Below, piece by piece: positions 23,923-37,500 of a stretch of 64,000 nt of DNA. The position numbers were made by a program, and so were the translations under genes. Where the stretch lies: the NCBI GenBank assembly GCA_963931865.1, contig OZ007508.1, positions 618,133 to 682,132 on the forward strand, read 5' to 3'. The stretch comes from Axinella damicornis (lineage: Eukaryota; Porifera; Demospongiae; Axinellida; Axinellidae). How positions within the stretch are numbered: the first letter of the stretch is position 1; the number at the start of each line of letters is the position of its first letter. A model generated the notes under the pieces. That model was given only the letters and a program-made list of their open reading frames with translations. It made no database searches and was not told where the DNA came from.

Positions 23923-25670
23923 ACCACGTACATCTACCACCAGTCGACATGTGCACAAACAGTTGGTTCACTATCACTTAGATAAAGTTATATGAGAGGG
24001 ATGGAATTTCTAAGAAATTAATGGTGGTCACTCCATCAAGTACATATCATGTACTGCATTTACAGTAACTTTGCTGTCGGGTGGCAAATTCCTATATATA
24101 TAATTGTGTGCATGAGAACTTTAATTTGTCTTTAGGGACTTGATAGTGTATTGTCACACAATTATTACTGTAGTTATACCAACAACAGTATAATTTTGTA
24201 TGACAGAAAACATATTAAAGCTCAATCTTGCTGGTAAAATATGCATGTTGTATCACATGGCTTCCCTTGTCCCTTTGTATACAAGTACCCCAACAGAGAG
24301 TGCTGTAAGTAGGTGTGGCTTGTTTCACACTAGTACTGCAGTTGCAGCCGGTGGAAACAAACAAGCTAGCCTGTGCATGCATGTCTTGAGTTTGGACGGT
24401 GATATCTCTTAGCCTGCAGTGAGGGTAGCAATTCTCTTTTCAGCCACAATAATCTATATACCCAATCATTTTAATGCACAATACTATAGTTATATGCAAA
24501 TAGCAGCTGCTTGTACTCATGCAGCATGCAACGGATTGGAGAATATTTTATCCATTGCTCTGAGAAACCATGCAGTTTGGCCATAAAATATTGCCAGCAC
24601 ACACTGCCTATACCAGTATCATGCATGCAGTTCTACTCAAAAATATTATATTATGGTCAATACTTTATTGAGCATCGTTGCATGTGCCAGCTGCATTTAA
24701 TTTACATCCTAACTAGCACCAATAGGGCTATAGGGAGAAGCTAGGACAGAAAAGGTGTTACCACCAAGATGCACATTAATTTGTGAGAAATAGCTCTTTA
24801 GGTTTTGTTCAAGCCAGCTAAATAACTACACTTCAAACGCATAGCTAGCATGCCCACCTGGTCTCAAGGCCAAGAAGCACAGCTGACATTATTAAATTTT
24901 ACAGAGTAGCAGAGGAATGCATTGATGTTTTCTGCCTTCAAATAAATCCCACAAGCCAATATTCAATCGTAGCACAATGCTGATAATATTTCCCTTCCGT
25001 AGCTAGCTACATTGTTCTCACCCATCATCCTTGGGTTCATAGGAATGCTGGCACTAAATCACTGAGAGAGAGCTATAGCTACACAGTGCACAATCACAAT
25101 TCATGTGTGGGTTTAATAGCTACGCAAGAATGGAAATGGTCTGTAAACTATCTAGCTATACAGCTACTGGTATACGTGTAGCTATGGATCACATTGAATC
25201 TCTATAGCTAGTGTGGAGTCATATAGGTTTGTGCGCACAAGTGAATCGGACCACACCCAAGCATACTCTGTAACTGTAACCCAGACCTTAACATCACTGC
25301 AATTATTACATGTCTGCAATTATTACAGGTCTGAGGGTGTAACTGCACATTGTGTAATTAGACTCTGAGTCCCTAAAGACAAAGAGACACCTCCCTCATA
25401 CACAAAAATAGTTAATTGGGGCTTGAGGTTGTAATAAATATTTCATAACTAAGTTAAACCCAAGCACATACACATGTACAAGTGCAGGTACGTATTAGGA
25501 CATATATAACCCAAGCACACAAGTGCAAGTATCAGGTCATACCCACACAAGTGCAAGTATAGGACATACCCACACAAGTGCACGTATCAGGCCACACACA
25601 AGTGCAGGTAGCTACGTAATTAGGACATATCCAATCACCCAAATGGAAACACCCTAGCACAAATTAAAAA
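23923..25670. other. Intergenic, no gene recognised
   Basis: AT-rich sequence downstream of MRPS21. Short open frames at 24200-24744 show no domain and no codon pattern. Degenerate words of the type CACACAAGTGCAGGTA recur at 25445-25640. Confidence 0.7.
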
Positions 25671-25671
25671 G

Positions 25672-26315
25672 TGACAATCTGCAAGTATGGTGCAATGCAA
25701 TCATTGCGTATGTACAAATTAGTAACTAGCTGAAGCTGTGGCAATCTGCAAGTATGGTGCAGTGCAATCATTGCGTATGTACAAATTAGTAACTAGCTGA
25801 AGCTGTGGCAATCTGCAAGTATGGTGCAGTGCAATCATTGCGTATGTACAAATTAGTAACTAGCTGAAGCTGTGACAATCTGCAAGTATGGTGCAGTGCA
25901 ATCATTGCGTATGTACAAATTAGTAACTAGCTGAAGCTGTGACAATCTGCAAGTATGGTGCAGTGCAATCATTGCGTATGTACAAATTAGTAACTAGCTG
26001 AAGCTGTGGCAATCTGCAAGTATGGTGCAGTGCAATCATTGCGTATGTACAAATTAGTAACTAGCTGAAGCTGTGGCAATCTGCAAGTATGGTGCAGTGC
26101 AATCATTGCGTATGTACAAATTAGTAACTAGCTGAAGCTGTGGCAATGTGCAAGTATGGTGCAGTGCAATCATTGCGTATGTACAAATTAGTAACTAGCT
26201 GAAGCTCAGGTGGCAATCTGCAAGTATGGTGCAGTGCAATCATTGCGTATGTACAAATTAGTAACTAGCTGAAGCTGTGGCAATCTGCAAGTATGGTGCA
26301 ATCATTGCGTATGTA
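25672..26315. repeat. 67-bp minisatellite
   Basis: About nine to ten copies of a unit with CAATCTGCAAGTATGGTGCA and AATTAGTAACTAGCTGAAGC. Copies are highly similar, so the array is young. Confidence 0.95.
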
Positions 26316-27440
26316 CAAACTACAGAAGACCTAGTGAACTAACTGTTTCTATGATAAGTCCTAACTACACTCAGATTCAAATCCATGACCACCAGGTCTC
26401 AAGCACAGTTTTCTACCAACTGAGTTAGCTACCACAGCTGTAAAATATTGTAGGGGCATGTGACCATAATTCTTGAAATTTCAGCTGCTCCTGAAAAACA
26501 CTTTAACAGTTACTGTATTCTTAAATATTTGTGGGTTAGCCCACTATGTTTCTCAGCCCTTCAAACTATACTGGTAGCCTGTAGCTATTCTGTGGATCCT
26601 ATCGGTTGTACACAAGTGAATCAGCTAGGCCGCACTTAACTCTTTACCAACCAATGACTGCAAAAGCCGTCATGCATGAGCTCCCATAAGCCATAAGAAT
26701 TTATATGGGGAATTTAATACTAGGCGTTATACTTTAATACAGGATTTTGCTTCTATCTTATGGTTGGTAAAGAGTTAATCATGCATACTCTGTAACCGTG
26801 GTAACCCACACCTTAACAACATTGCACTCCATTTATTACTGTGTGAGATTCATCTGTGTGAGACGCCTCTCGCAAGTTCTCATACACAAAATTGGTGAGG
26901 TTTAGCGAATCCAAGCATCATGAAGTTAACACTGAAGTAATTTGTTTACATAATAGCTAAATCTATTACGTAACTAAAAATATAGTTGAATCTCTGCAAC
27001 CTAAGCAATCAGGCCGCACAAGTGTTAGCCTCAAACCCAGGTGCGTTTGAGGCTGCACAAGTGTAGGTATTAGGACATACCCAATCACACAACTGAAGGT
27101 ATCAGGCCATGTCCAATCACACAAGTGCAGGTATCAGGCCACGTCCAATCACACAAGTGAAGGCACGCGTATTAGGACATAATTAGATACCCAACCATAC
27201 AGGTGCAGGTACGTATTAGGACATAATTATGGGAATGAGGCTATATCCAATTACACAAGTGCGGTATCTGTACTATCAGGCCATGTCCAATCACACAAGT
27301 GAAGGTATCAAACCACATCATCAAGTGCAGATATCAGGCCACACCAAACCACGTGCAGGTCAACTGCAGGTATCAGCCACCTGGTGACAAGGGTGGACTG
27401 GTAGCTAACACAGAAGACATAGCAAAAGTTGCTTTTGTGT
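26316..27440. other. Intergenic with degenerate CACAAGTG repeats
   Basis: No gene was seen. 27060-27345 holds irregular repeats around CAATCACACAAGTGCAGGTA and ATCAGGCCA, related to 25445-25640. Confidence 0.65.
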
Positions 27441-27441
27441 G

Positions 27442-27649
27442 TATATAAACAGCTAGGAAACAAACACAGTTTGTCTCTTCCATGCACAGGAACTTCAACT
27501 TGTGAAGACAGCTGCTTCTCTAGGGACTTAGAATCAACTGTTTGCAAGCTCTTGACATTGCTGGGTGAGTATAATTATGATGAATGTGCATTACAGCTAT
27601 ATATACTTGATACATTATGCTTCTTCCTTCTCTCCCCTCATGTCCCCAG
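27442..27649 (+). promoter_or_regulatory. TATA box and 5'UTR intron of the 27.6-kb gene
   Basis: TATATAA at 27442-27448 is followed by an untranslated exon ending at 27564 (CTGG then GTGAGT). The intron is 27565-27649, ending CCCCAG. The paralogue at 41973 has the same arrangement, which supports both calls. Confidence 0.65.
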
Positions 27650-27658
27650 AGGAGAGCA

Positions 27659-28410
27659 ATGAAGATTACTCTGATCTCTGTGGCGGTAGTGGCTTGTCTC
27701 GTCTGGCAGCTGCAGGATGTTGACGGCAACCATGTGTCGAGTTTGGGTCGTATTATCTCTGAGCCAGCAAAGGTGGTATCAAGATCCCTTCAGCCACGAC
27801 AAAACCCTGCATCTGAATTTAACGCCCTTTCTGTCGCAAGCAGTAATTGCACACAGCAACAGATTGACAACATCTTCGAAGGTTATCCGTCCGACTGTGA
27901 CAATGCCCTGAGGGAACCTTTTGCCTTAACTGTGGCTGCTACATATTCAGCACACTCTGTCTACCCAGATGTAACCGAGCTCTTGTACAATTCTACACTG
28001 AATGTGGTACAGAAGACTTTATTGAAGTGTTTTTTCATATTTGTGCCACCAACTCCGATAACAATCGGTGCTACAATGTTTTTGCAACTCTGATCACCGA
28101 CTCCGTTATAGTGGATGCAACTTGTCCCTCTGACAGATCCTCCTGCCCAAGTACCTGCCGAAACTCCCTTCTAACCTTCCGTAACAATTCTGAGTGCTGT
28201 GTGAATCTTTACAATAACTCGGCAACATTTCCATTCCCCTTCTCCTTCACTGCTGATGATTACAGTCTGTGGGCATCTTGTTCGGTGGAAACCCCGGGTT
28301 TCTGTACTGAAAGTTCTGTGAGCCGTTCCAGTAGTTCTGCAACTGGCACTTGTAATCCGTTACTTGCTGGGCTGCTTCTACTTGGGGTGGTGATGGTACT
28401 CGTGCTCTGA
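27659..28410 (+). pseudogene. Cysteine-rich secreted protein, one domain, frameshifted
   Basis: The start ATG encodes a hydrophobic signal peptide (KITLISVAVVACLVW). One 14-cysteine-type domain follows, homologous to the repeats of the 41973-43808 gene, and then a hydrophobic tail (LLAGLLLLGVVMVLVL) that looks like a GPI-anchor signal. The reading frame shifts by one base near 27940-27955: the first frame runs to 28093 in a wrong register, and the correct register resumes and runs to 28410. Beyond that break the DNA is well conserved, with the cysteine motifs intact. A recent loss of function, an assembly base error, or a very short unrecognised intron could each explain it. Confidence 0.75.
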
Positions 28411-28590
28411 ACAACTCATCCATAATAATTGAACTCATGGTACTTGTTACTGTTTTCACATCGTACATGAATATGAGTACAGACATTTCATTTGTAGCTT
28501 GATAGCTAGCTACATGGACAGATGCATGCTAGCTAGGATCCTGCTCAGTATTATTTTCTGTGTATTAAACAATTATGATGATAGTATTTA

Positions 28591-31500
28591 CACTCCTGGT
28601 ATAGGAAATAAAGTGCCGCGTAATGTAATATAATCTAATATAATATAATGTAAATAACTCGTTCGAGTGATAGGAATGGCCTACGAAGATTCTGACTACA
28701 CCTTCATGATCGCTATCATGCACTGTCCCAACCGTACAATTTTGGAGCTGAAACTCACCTTGGTGGTGGAGATATGAGCGCTTTTGTCTCGCCGTGGACG
28801 CCATTGCTCGAGCGCTCTCTCCGACTTCCGGTGGCAGTACCGTTCTTAGGAAAGGCACGCGAAGTTTCTGCCGTTCACTGACGCTTACATGCCAAAACTC
28901 ACCGTGCTGGCGAAGTTGTGAGCGCTGTATAACAAGTTTCTTGTCTTCTCGATCTCCTTGGGCCGCCATTGCTGACTCAGCTCAATCGACGCGGTCCTCA
29001 CGTGGCATGTGCGTTAATTGGAACGAATTGCAATACTTATCTTACGCTACGCGATACGGCAGGTTGCAGCGCGGCTACTTTATGAATGGTACTTGAGAGC
29101 ACTCTAAATCATTTCTGATCTTCCCTGTATATAGCTATCATGGTACACATGTGATGTGTGATAATTGGAACGAACTGTCACACTTAGCTTGTGCTACCAT
29201 TTAACCGCGGCTACCAGGAGTGCGGTCGCCCCTCGTTACACTCCTGGTATAGAGAAAATTGTGCCGCGTAACTATTACACTCCTGGTATAGGAAAAATTG
29301 TGCCGCGTAAATAATCTAAATAATCTAAATAATTAAATAATCAAACCTCACAGCACGCAGGAAAGGTCTAAAGAGATTCTGACTACACCATCGTGATCGC
29401 TATCATGCAGTGACACAACCACACAATAATTGTGGCGAACTCACCTTGGTGATGGAGATACAATCGCTTTTGTCGTGCCGTCGGCCGCCATTGCTCGATC
29501 GTTCTCTTCGACGTTGGTTGCCAGTACAGTCATACGAAGGGCCCACAAAGATTCTGACCACACAGCCGTAATCGCTGTTCTTCACTGACGGTTACATACC
29601 GAAACTCACCGTGCTGGCAAGGTTGTAAGTGCTGTTATAATTTCGTGTCTTCCCTTTGGTCGCCATTGCTAGCGTTCGACTGAGCGTGGTTGCCACGTGG
29701 CATGTGCGTTAATTGGAACGAATTGCAATAATTAGCTTGCGCTACTGCGAGGCAACCGCGGAGTTGCAACGGCTACCAGGAGTGCGGTTGCCCCTCGTTA
29801 CACTCCTGGTAGGGGAAAAATTGTGCCGCGTAATTAATTAATTAATTAATGTAAATAATCAAACCTCATAGCTCGCAGGAAAGGTCTACTGAGATTCTGA
29901 CTACACCGTCGTGATCGCTATCATGCAGTTAGACAAACGTATAATAATTGTGCTGAAACTCACCTTGGTGGTGGAGATACAAGCGTTTTTGTCTCGCCGT
30001 GGCCGCCATTGCTCGAGCGCGCTCTCCGACTTCCGGTGGCAGTACCGTTCTTAGGAAAGGCACACGAAGATTCTGACCACACGGCCGTGATCGCTGTCGT
30101 TCACTGACGCTTACATGCCAAAACTCACCGTGCTGGCTGAGTTGTGAGTGCTTTACTAATGTCTTGTCTTCCTTTTGGCGCCATGGCCGCCACTTTGCTT
30201 GCGACCGACTGAGCGTGGTTGCCACGTGGCATGTGCGTTAATTGGAACTAACTGCGCTATAGCTTGCGCTACGGCGAGTCGCAGCCGGCGTTGCAACGGC
30301 TAGGCTACCAGGAGTGCGGTTGCCCCTCGCTAATAATGCAAATATAAACAAATAAAAAACCTCCCAGCCTGCAGGAAGGACCTATAAAGGCTCTGACTAA
30401 ATCTTCACGATCACTATCGTGTAGTGACCCAACCGTACAATTTTGTTGCTGAAATTCATCTCGGGTAGTGGAGTTGTGAGTGCTTTTGTCTTCCCTTCAG
30501 CCGCCATTGCTCGAGCACTCTCTTCAACTTTCAAAGTTTCATTGCCACAAAGACTATGACCACCAAGCGAGTTTCAACCGGTTGCATCGCGGCTACCAGG
30601 AGTGCGGTTGCCCCTCGCTAATAATGCAAATATAAACAAATAAAAAACCTCCCAGCCCGCAGGAAGGACCTACAAAGGTTCTGACTAAATCTTCATGATC
30701 ACTATCGTGCAGTGACCCAACCGTACAATTTTGTTGCTGAAATTAATCTTGGTAGTGGAGTTGTGAGTGCTTTTGTCTTCCCTTCAGCCGCCATTGCTCG
30801 AGCGCTCTCTTCAACTTTCAAAGTTTCATTGCCACAAAGACTATGACTACCCAGCGACTTGCAACCGGTTGCATCGCGGCTACCAGGAGTGCGGTTGCCC
30901 CTCGTTACACTCCTGGTAGGGGAAAAATTGTGCCGCGTAAATAATATAATTAATATAATATAATGTTTGAGTACTTAGGATTGGCCTACAGAGATTCTGA
31001 CTACACCGCCATGATCGCCATCATGTACTGACCTGAATGTAAAAAGTTGGTGCTGAAACTCACCTTGGTGGTGGAGATAGAAGCGCTTTTGTCTCGCCGT
31101 GGCTGCCATTGCTCGAGCGCTCTCTTCGACTTCCGGTGGCAGTACCGTTCTTAGGAAAGGCACACGAAGATTCTGACCACACGGCCGTGATCGCTGTCGT
31201 TCACTGACGCTTACATGCCAAAACTCACCGTGCTGGCTAAGTTGTGAGTGCTGTAATAATGTCTTGTCTTCCTTTTGGTCGCCATCGCTCGCGATCGAGA
31301 GCGTGGCCACGTGGCATGTGCGTTGATTGGAACGTATCGCGCATAGCTCTATGGCTTGCGCTACGGCAGGTTGCTACGCGGCTACTTTATGAATGGTACT
31401 TGAGAGCACTCTAAATAATTTCTGATCTTCCCTGTATATAGCTATCATGGTGATGTGTGATAATTGGAACGAACTGTCACACTTAGCTTGTGCTACCGTT

Positions 31501-34500
31501 TAACCGCGGCTACCAGGAGTGCGGTTGCCCCTCGTTACACTCCTGGTATAGGAAAAATTGTGCCGCGTAAATAATCTAAATAATCTAAATAATCTAAATA
31601 ATTAAATAATCAAACCTCACAGCACGCAGGAAAGGTCTAAAGAGATTCTGACTACATCATCGTGATCGCTGTCATGAAGTGACACAACCACACAATAATT
31701 GTGGCGAAACTCACCTTGGTGATGGAGATACAATCGCTTTTGTCGTGCCGTCGGCCGCCATTGCTCGATCGTTCTCTTCGACGTTGGTTGCCAGTACAGT
31801 CATACGAAGGGCCCACAAAGATTCTGACCACACAGCCGTAATCGCTGTTGTTCACTGACGGTTACATACCGAAACTCACCGTGCTGGCAAGGTTGTAAGT
31901 GCTGTTATAATTTCGTGTCTTCCCTTTGGTCGCCATTGCTATAGTAGCGTTCGACTGAGCGTGGTTGCCACGTGGCATGTGCGTTAATTGGAACGAATTG
32001 CAATAATTAGCTTGCGCTACTGCGAGGCAACCGCGGAGTTGCAACGGCTACCAGGAGTGCGGTTGCCCCTCGTCAACAAAGCAGAAATAAACATATTAAA
32101 TAATGTTTGAGTACTTAGGCTTGGCCTACAGAAATTCTGACTACACCACTGTGATCACTATCATGCACTGACCTGAATGTAAAAAGTTGGTGTTGAAACT
32201 CACCTTGGTGGTGGAGATATGAGCCTGGGGTGTTTTTAGGAAAGGCACACAAAGATTCAGACCACACGGCCGTGATCGCTGTCGTTCACTGACGCCATAA
32301 CTCACCGTGCTGGCAGTTGTGAGTTGCAATACCTAGCTTGTGCTACCAGCGAGTTGCAACCGGTTGCAGCGGCTGCTACCAGGAGTGCGGTTGCCCCTCG
32401 ATCTAAATAATCTAAATAATCTAAATAAATAATCAAACCTCACAGCACGCAGGAAAGGTCTACAGAGATTCTGACTACACCGTTGTGATCGCTATCATGC
32501 AGTGACACTATCACACAATAATTGTGGTGAAACTCACCTTGGTGGTGGAGATACAAGAGCTTTTGTCGTGCCGTCGGCCGCCATTGCCTCGATCGTTCTC
32601 TTCGACGTTGGTTGCCAGTACAGTTATACGAAGGGCCCACAAAGATTCTGACCACACAGCCGTAATCGCTGTTGTTCACTGACGCTTACATGCCAAAACT
32701 CACCGTGCAGGTAAAGTTGTAAGTGCTGTTACAATTTCGTGTCTTTCCTTTGGTCGCCATTGCTAGCGATCGACTGAGCGTGGTTGCCACGTGGCATGTG
32801 CGTTAATTGGGAATAACTGCGATACTTTAGCTTTCGCTACGGCGAGTCGCAGCCAGCGTTGCAACGGCTACCAGGAGTGCGGTTGCCCCTCGTTACACTC
32901 CTGGTATAGGAAAAATTGTGCCGCGTAAATAATCTAAATAATCTAATTAATTAAATAATCAAACCTCACAGCACGCAGGAAAGGTCTAAAGAGATTCTGA
33001 CTACACCTTCGTGATCGCTATCATGCAGTGACACAACCACACAATAATTGTGGCGAAACTCACCTTGGTGGTGGAGATACAAGCCCTTTTGTCTCGCCGT
33101 GGCCGCCATTGCTCGAGCGCTCACTCCGACTTCCGGTGGCAGTACCGTTCTTAGGAAAGGCACACGAAGATTCTGACCACACAGCCGTGATCGCTGTCGT
33201 TAACTGACGCTTACATGCCAAAACTCACCGTGCTGGCTAAGTTGTGAGTGCTGTCTTGTCTTCCTTTTGGTCGCCATTGCTCGCGATCGACTGAGCCACG
33301 TGGCATGTGCGTTAATTGGAACGAATTGCAATAATTTAGCTTCGCTACGGCGAGGCAACCGCGGCGTTGCAACTGCTACCAGGAGTGCGGTTGCCCCTCG
33401 CTAATAATGCAAATATAAACAAATAAAAAACCTCCCAGCCCGCAGGAAGGACCTACAAAGGTTCTGACTGAATCTTCATGATCACTATCGTGCAGTGATC
33501 CAACCGTACAATTTTGTTGCTGAAATTCATCTTGGTAGTGGAGTTGTGAGTGCTTTTGTCTTCCCTTCCGCTGCCATTGCTCGAGCGCTTTCTTCAACAT
33601 TCGAAGTTTCATTGCCACAAAGACTATGACCACCCAGCGAGTTGCAACCGGTTGCATCGCGGCTACCAGGAGTGCGGTTGCCCCTCGTTACACTCCTGGT
33701 ATAGGAAAAATTGTGCCGCGTAAATAATCTAAATAATCTAAATAATTAAATAATCAAACCTCACAGCACGCAGGAAAGGTCTAAAGAGATTCTGACTACA
33801 CCATCGCGATCGCTATCATGCAGTGACACAACCACACAATAATTGTGGCGAAACTCACCTTGGTAGTGGAGATACAAGCGCTTTTGTCTCGCCGTGGCCG
33901 CCATTGCTCGAGCGCTCTCTCCGACTTATGGTGGCAGTACCGTTCTTAGGAAAGGCACACGAAGATTCTGACCACACAGCCGTGATCGCTGTCGTTCACT
34001 GACGCTTACATGCCAAAACTCACCGTGCTGGCTAAGTTGTGAGTGCTGTCTTGTCTTCCTTTTGGTCGCCATTGCTCGCGATCGACTGAGCCATGTGGCA
34101 TGTGCGTTAATTGGAACGAATTGCAATAATTAGCTTCGCTACGGCACGGCGAGGCAACCGCGGCGTTGCAACGGCTACCAGGAGTGCGGTTGCCCCTCGC
34201 TAATAAAGCAAATATAAACAAATAAAAAACATCCCAGCACGGAGGAAGGACCTACAAAGGTTCTGACTAAATCTTCATGATCACTATCGTGCAGTGACCC
34301 AACCGTACAATTTTGTTGCTGAAATTCATCTTGCTAGTGGAGTTGTGAGTGCTTTTGTCTTCCCTTCAGCCGCCATTGCTCGAGCGCTCTCTTCAACTTT
34401 CATAGTTTCGTTGCCACAAAAAAGACTATGACCACCCAGCGAGTTGCAACCGGTTGCATTGCTGCTACCAGGAGTGCGGTTGCCCCTCGCTAATAAAGCA

Positions 34501-37500
34501 AATATAAACAAATAAAAAACCTCCCAGCCCGCAGGAAGGACCTACAAAGGTTTTGACTAAATCTTCATGATCACTATCGTGCAGTGACCCAACCGTACAA
34601 TTTTGTTGCTGAAATTCACCTTGGTAGTGGAGTTGTGAGTGCTTTTGTCTTCCCTTCAGCCGCCATTGCCTGAGTGCTCTCTTCAACTTTCAAAGTTTCA
34701 TTGCCACAAAGACTATGACCACCCAGCGAGTGCAACCGGTTGCATCGCGGCTACCAGGAGTGCGGTTGCCCCTCGCTAATAATGCAAATATAAACAAATA
34801 AAAAACCTCCCAGCCCGCAGGAAGGACCTACAAAGGGTCTGACTGAATCTTCATGATCACTATCGTGCAGTGACCCAACCGTACAATTTTGTTGCTGAAA
34901 TTCATCTTGCTAGTGGAGTTGTGAGTGCTTTTGTCTTCCCTTCAGCCGCCATTGCTCGAGCGCTCTCTTCAACTTTCAAAGTTTAATTGCCACAAAGAAT
35001 GTGACCACCCAGCGAGTTGCAACCGGTTGCATCGCGGCTACCAGGAGTGCGGTTGCCCCTCGTTACACTCCTGGTATAGGAAAAATTGTGCCGCGTAATT
35101 AATTAATTAATTAATGTAAATAATCAAACCTCATAGCTCGCAGGAAAGGTCTACCGAGATTCTGACTACACCGTCGTGATCGCTATCATGCAGTTAGACA
35201 AACGTATAATAATTGTGCTGAAACTCACCTTGGTGGTGGAGATACAAGCGCTTTTGTCTCGCCGTGGCCGCCATTGCTAGAGCGCTCTCTCCGACTTCCG
35301 GTGGCAGTACCGTTCTTAGGAAAGGCACACAAAGGTTCTGACCACACGGCCGTGATCGCTGTCGTTCACTGACGGTTACATGCCAAAACTCACCGTGCTG
35401 GCTGAGTTGTGAGTGCTGTAATAATGTCTTGTCTTCCTTTTGGCCGCCATTGCTTGCGGCGACCGACTGAGCGTGGTTGCCACGTGGCATGTGCGTTAAT
35501 TGGAACTAACTGCGATACTATTGCTTGCGCTACGGCGAGTCGCAGCCGGCGTTGCAGCGGCTACCAGGAGTGCGGTTGCCCCTCGCTAATAATGCAAATA
35601 TAAACAAATAAAAAACCTCCCAGCCCGCAGGAAGGACCTACAAAGGTTCTGACTAACTCTTCATGATCACTATCGTGCAGTGACACAACCGTACAATTTT
35701 GTTGCTGAAATTTATCTTGGTAGTGGAGGTGTGAGTGCTTTTGTCTTCCCTTCAGCCGCCATTTCTCGAGCACTCTCTTCAACTTTCAAAGTTTCATTGC
35801 CGCAAAGACTATGACCACGCAGCGAGTTGCAACCGGTTGCATCGCGGCTACCAGGAGTGCGGTTGCCCCTCGCTAATAAAGCAAATATAAACAAATAAAA
35901 AACCTCCCAGCCCGCAGGAAGGACCTACAAAGGTTCTGACTAAATCTTCATGATCACTATCGTGCAGTGACCCAACCGTACAATTTTCTGGCTGAAATTC
36001 ATCTTGGTAGTGGAGTTGTGAGTGCTTTTGTCTTCCCTTCAGCCGCCATTGCTCGAGCACTCTCTTCAACTTTCAAAGTTTCATTGCCACAAAGACTATG
36101 ACCACCCAGCAAGTTGCAACCGGTTGCATTGCGGCTACCAGGAGTGCGGTTGCCCCTCGTCAACAAAGCAGAAATAAACATGTTAAATAATGTTTGAGTA
36201 CTTAGGCTTGGCCTACAGAAATTCTGACTACACCGCCGTGATCACTATCATGCACTGACCTGAATGTAAAAAGTTGGTGTTGAAACTCACCTTGGTGGTG
36301 GAGATATGAGCCTGGGGCGTTTGTAGGGGCGTTGAAAGGCACATGAAGATTCGGACCACATGGCTGTGATCGCTGTCGTTCACTGACGCCATAACTCACC
36401 GTGTTGGCAGTTGTGAGTTGCAATACCTAGCTTGCGCTACCAGCGAGTTGCAACCGGTTGCATCGGCTGCTACCAGGAGTGCGGTTGCCCCTCGTTACAC
36501 TCCTGGTATAGAGAAAATTGTGCCGCGTAACTAATCTAAATAATCTAAATAATCTAAATAAATAATCAAACCTCACAGCACGCAGGAAAGGTCTACAGAG
36601 ATTCTGACTACACCGTTGTGATCGCTATCATGCAGTGACACTACCACACAATAATTGTGGTGAAACTCACCTTGGTGGTGGAGATACAAGAGCTTTTGTC
36701 GTGCCGTCGGCCGCCATTGCCTCGATCGTTCTCTTCGACGTTGGTTGCCAGTACAGTTACATGTATACGAAGGGTCCACAAAGATTCTGACCACACAGCC
36801 GTAATCGCTGTTGTTCACTGACGCTTACATGCCAAAACTCACCGTGCAGGTAAAGTGTAAGTGCTGTTACAATTTCGTGTCTTCCCTTTGGTCGCCATTG
36901 CTAGCGATCGACTGAGCGTGGTTGCCACGTGGCATGTGCGTTAATTGGGAATAACTGCGATACTTGGCTTTCGCTACGGCGAGTCGCAGCCAGCGTTGCA
37001 ACGGCTACCAGGAGTGCGGTTGCCCCTCGCTAATAATGCAAATATAAAGAAATAAAAAACCTCCCAGCCCGCAGGAAGGACCTACAAAGGTTCTGACTAA
37101 ATCTTCATGATCACTATTGTGCAGTGACCCAACCATACAATTTTGTTGCTGAAATTCATCTTGGTAGTTGAGTTGTGAGTGCTTTTGTCTTCCCTTCAGC
37201 CGCCATTGCTTGAGCACTCTCTTCAACTTTCAAAGTTTCATTGCCACAAAGACTATGACCACCCAGCGAGTTGCAACCGGTTGCATCGCTGCTACCAGGA
37301 GTGCGGTTGCCCCTCGCTAATAATGCAAATATAAACAAATAAAAAACCTCCCAGCCCGCAGGAAGGACCTACAAAGGTTCTGACTAAATCTTCATGATCA
37401 CTATCGTGCAGTGACCCAACCGTACAATTGTGTTGCTGAAATTCATCTTGGTAGTGGAGTTGTGAGTGCTTAATTTGTCATCCCTTCAGCCGCCATTGCT

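Noticed and set aside
25672..26315. CRISPR-like regular array
   Set aside because: Whole 67-bp units are repeated with no unique spacers.
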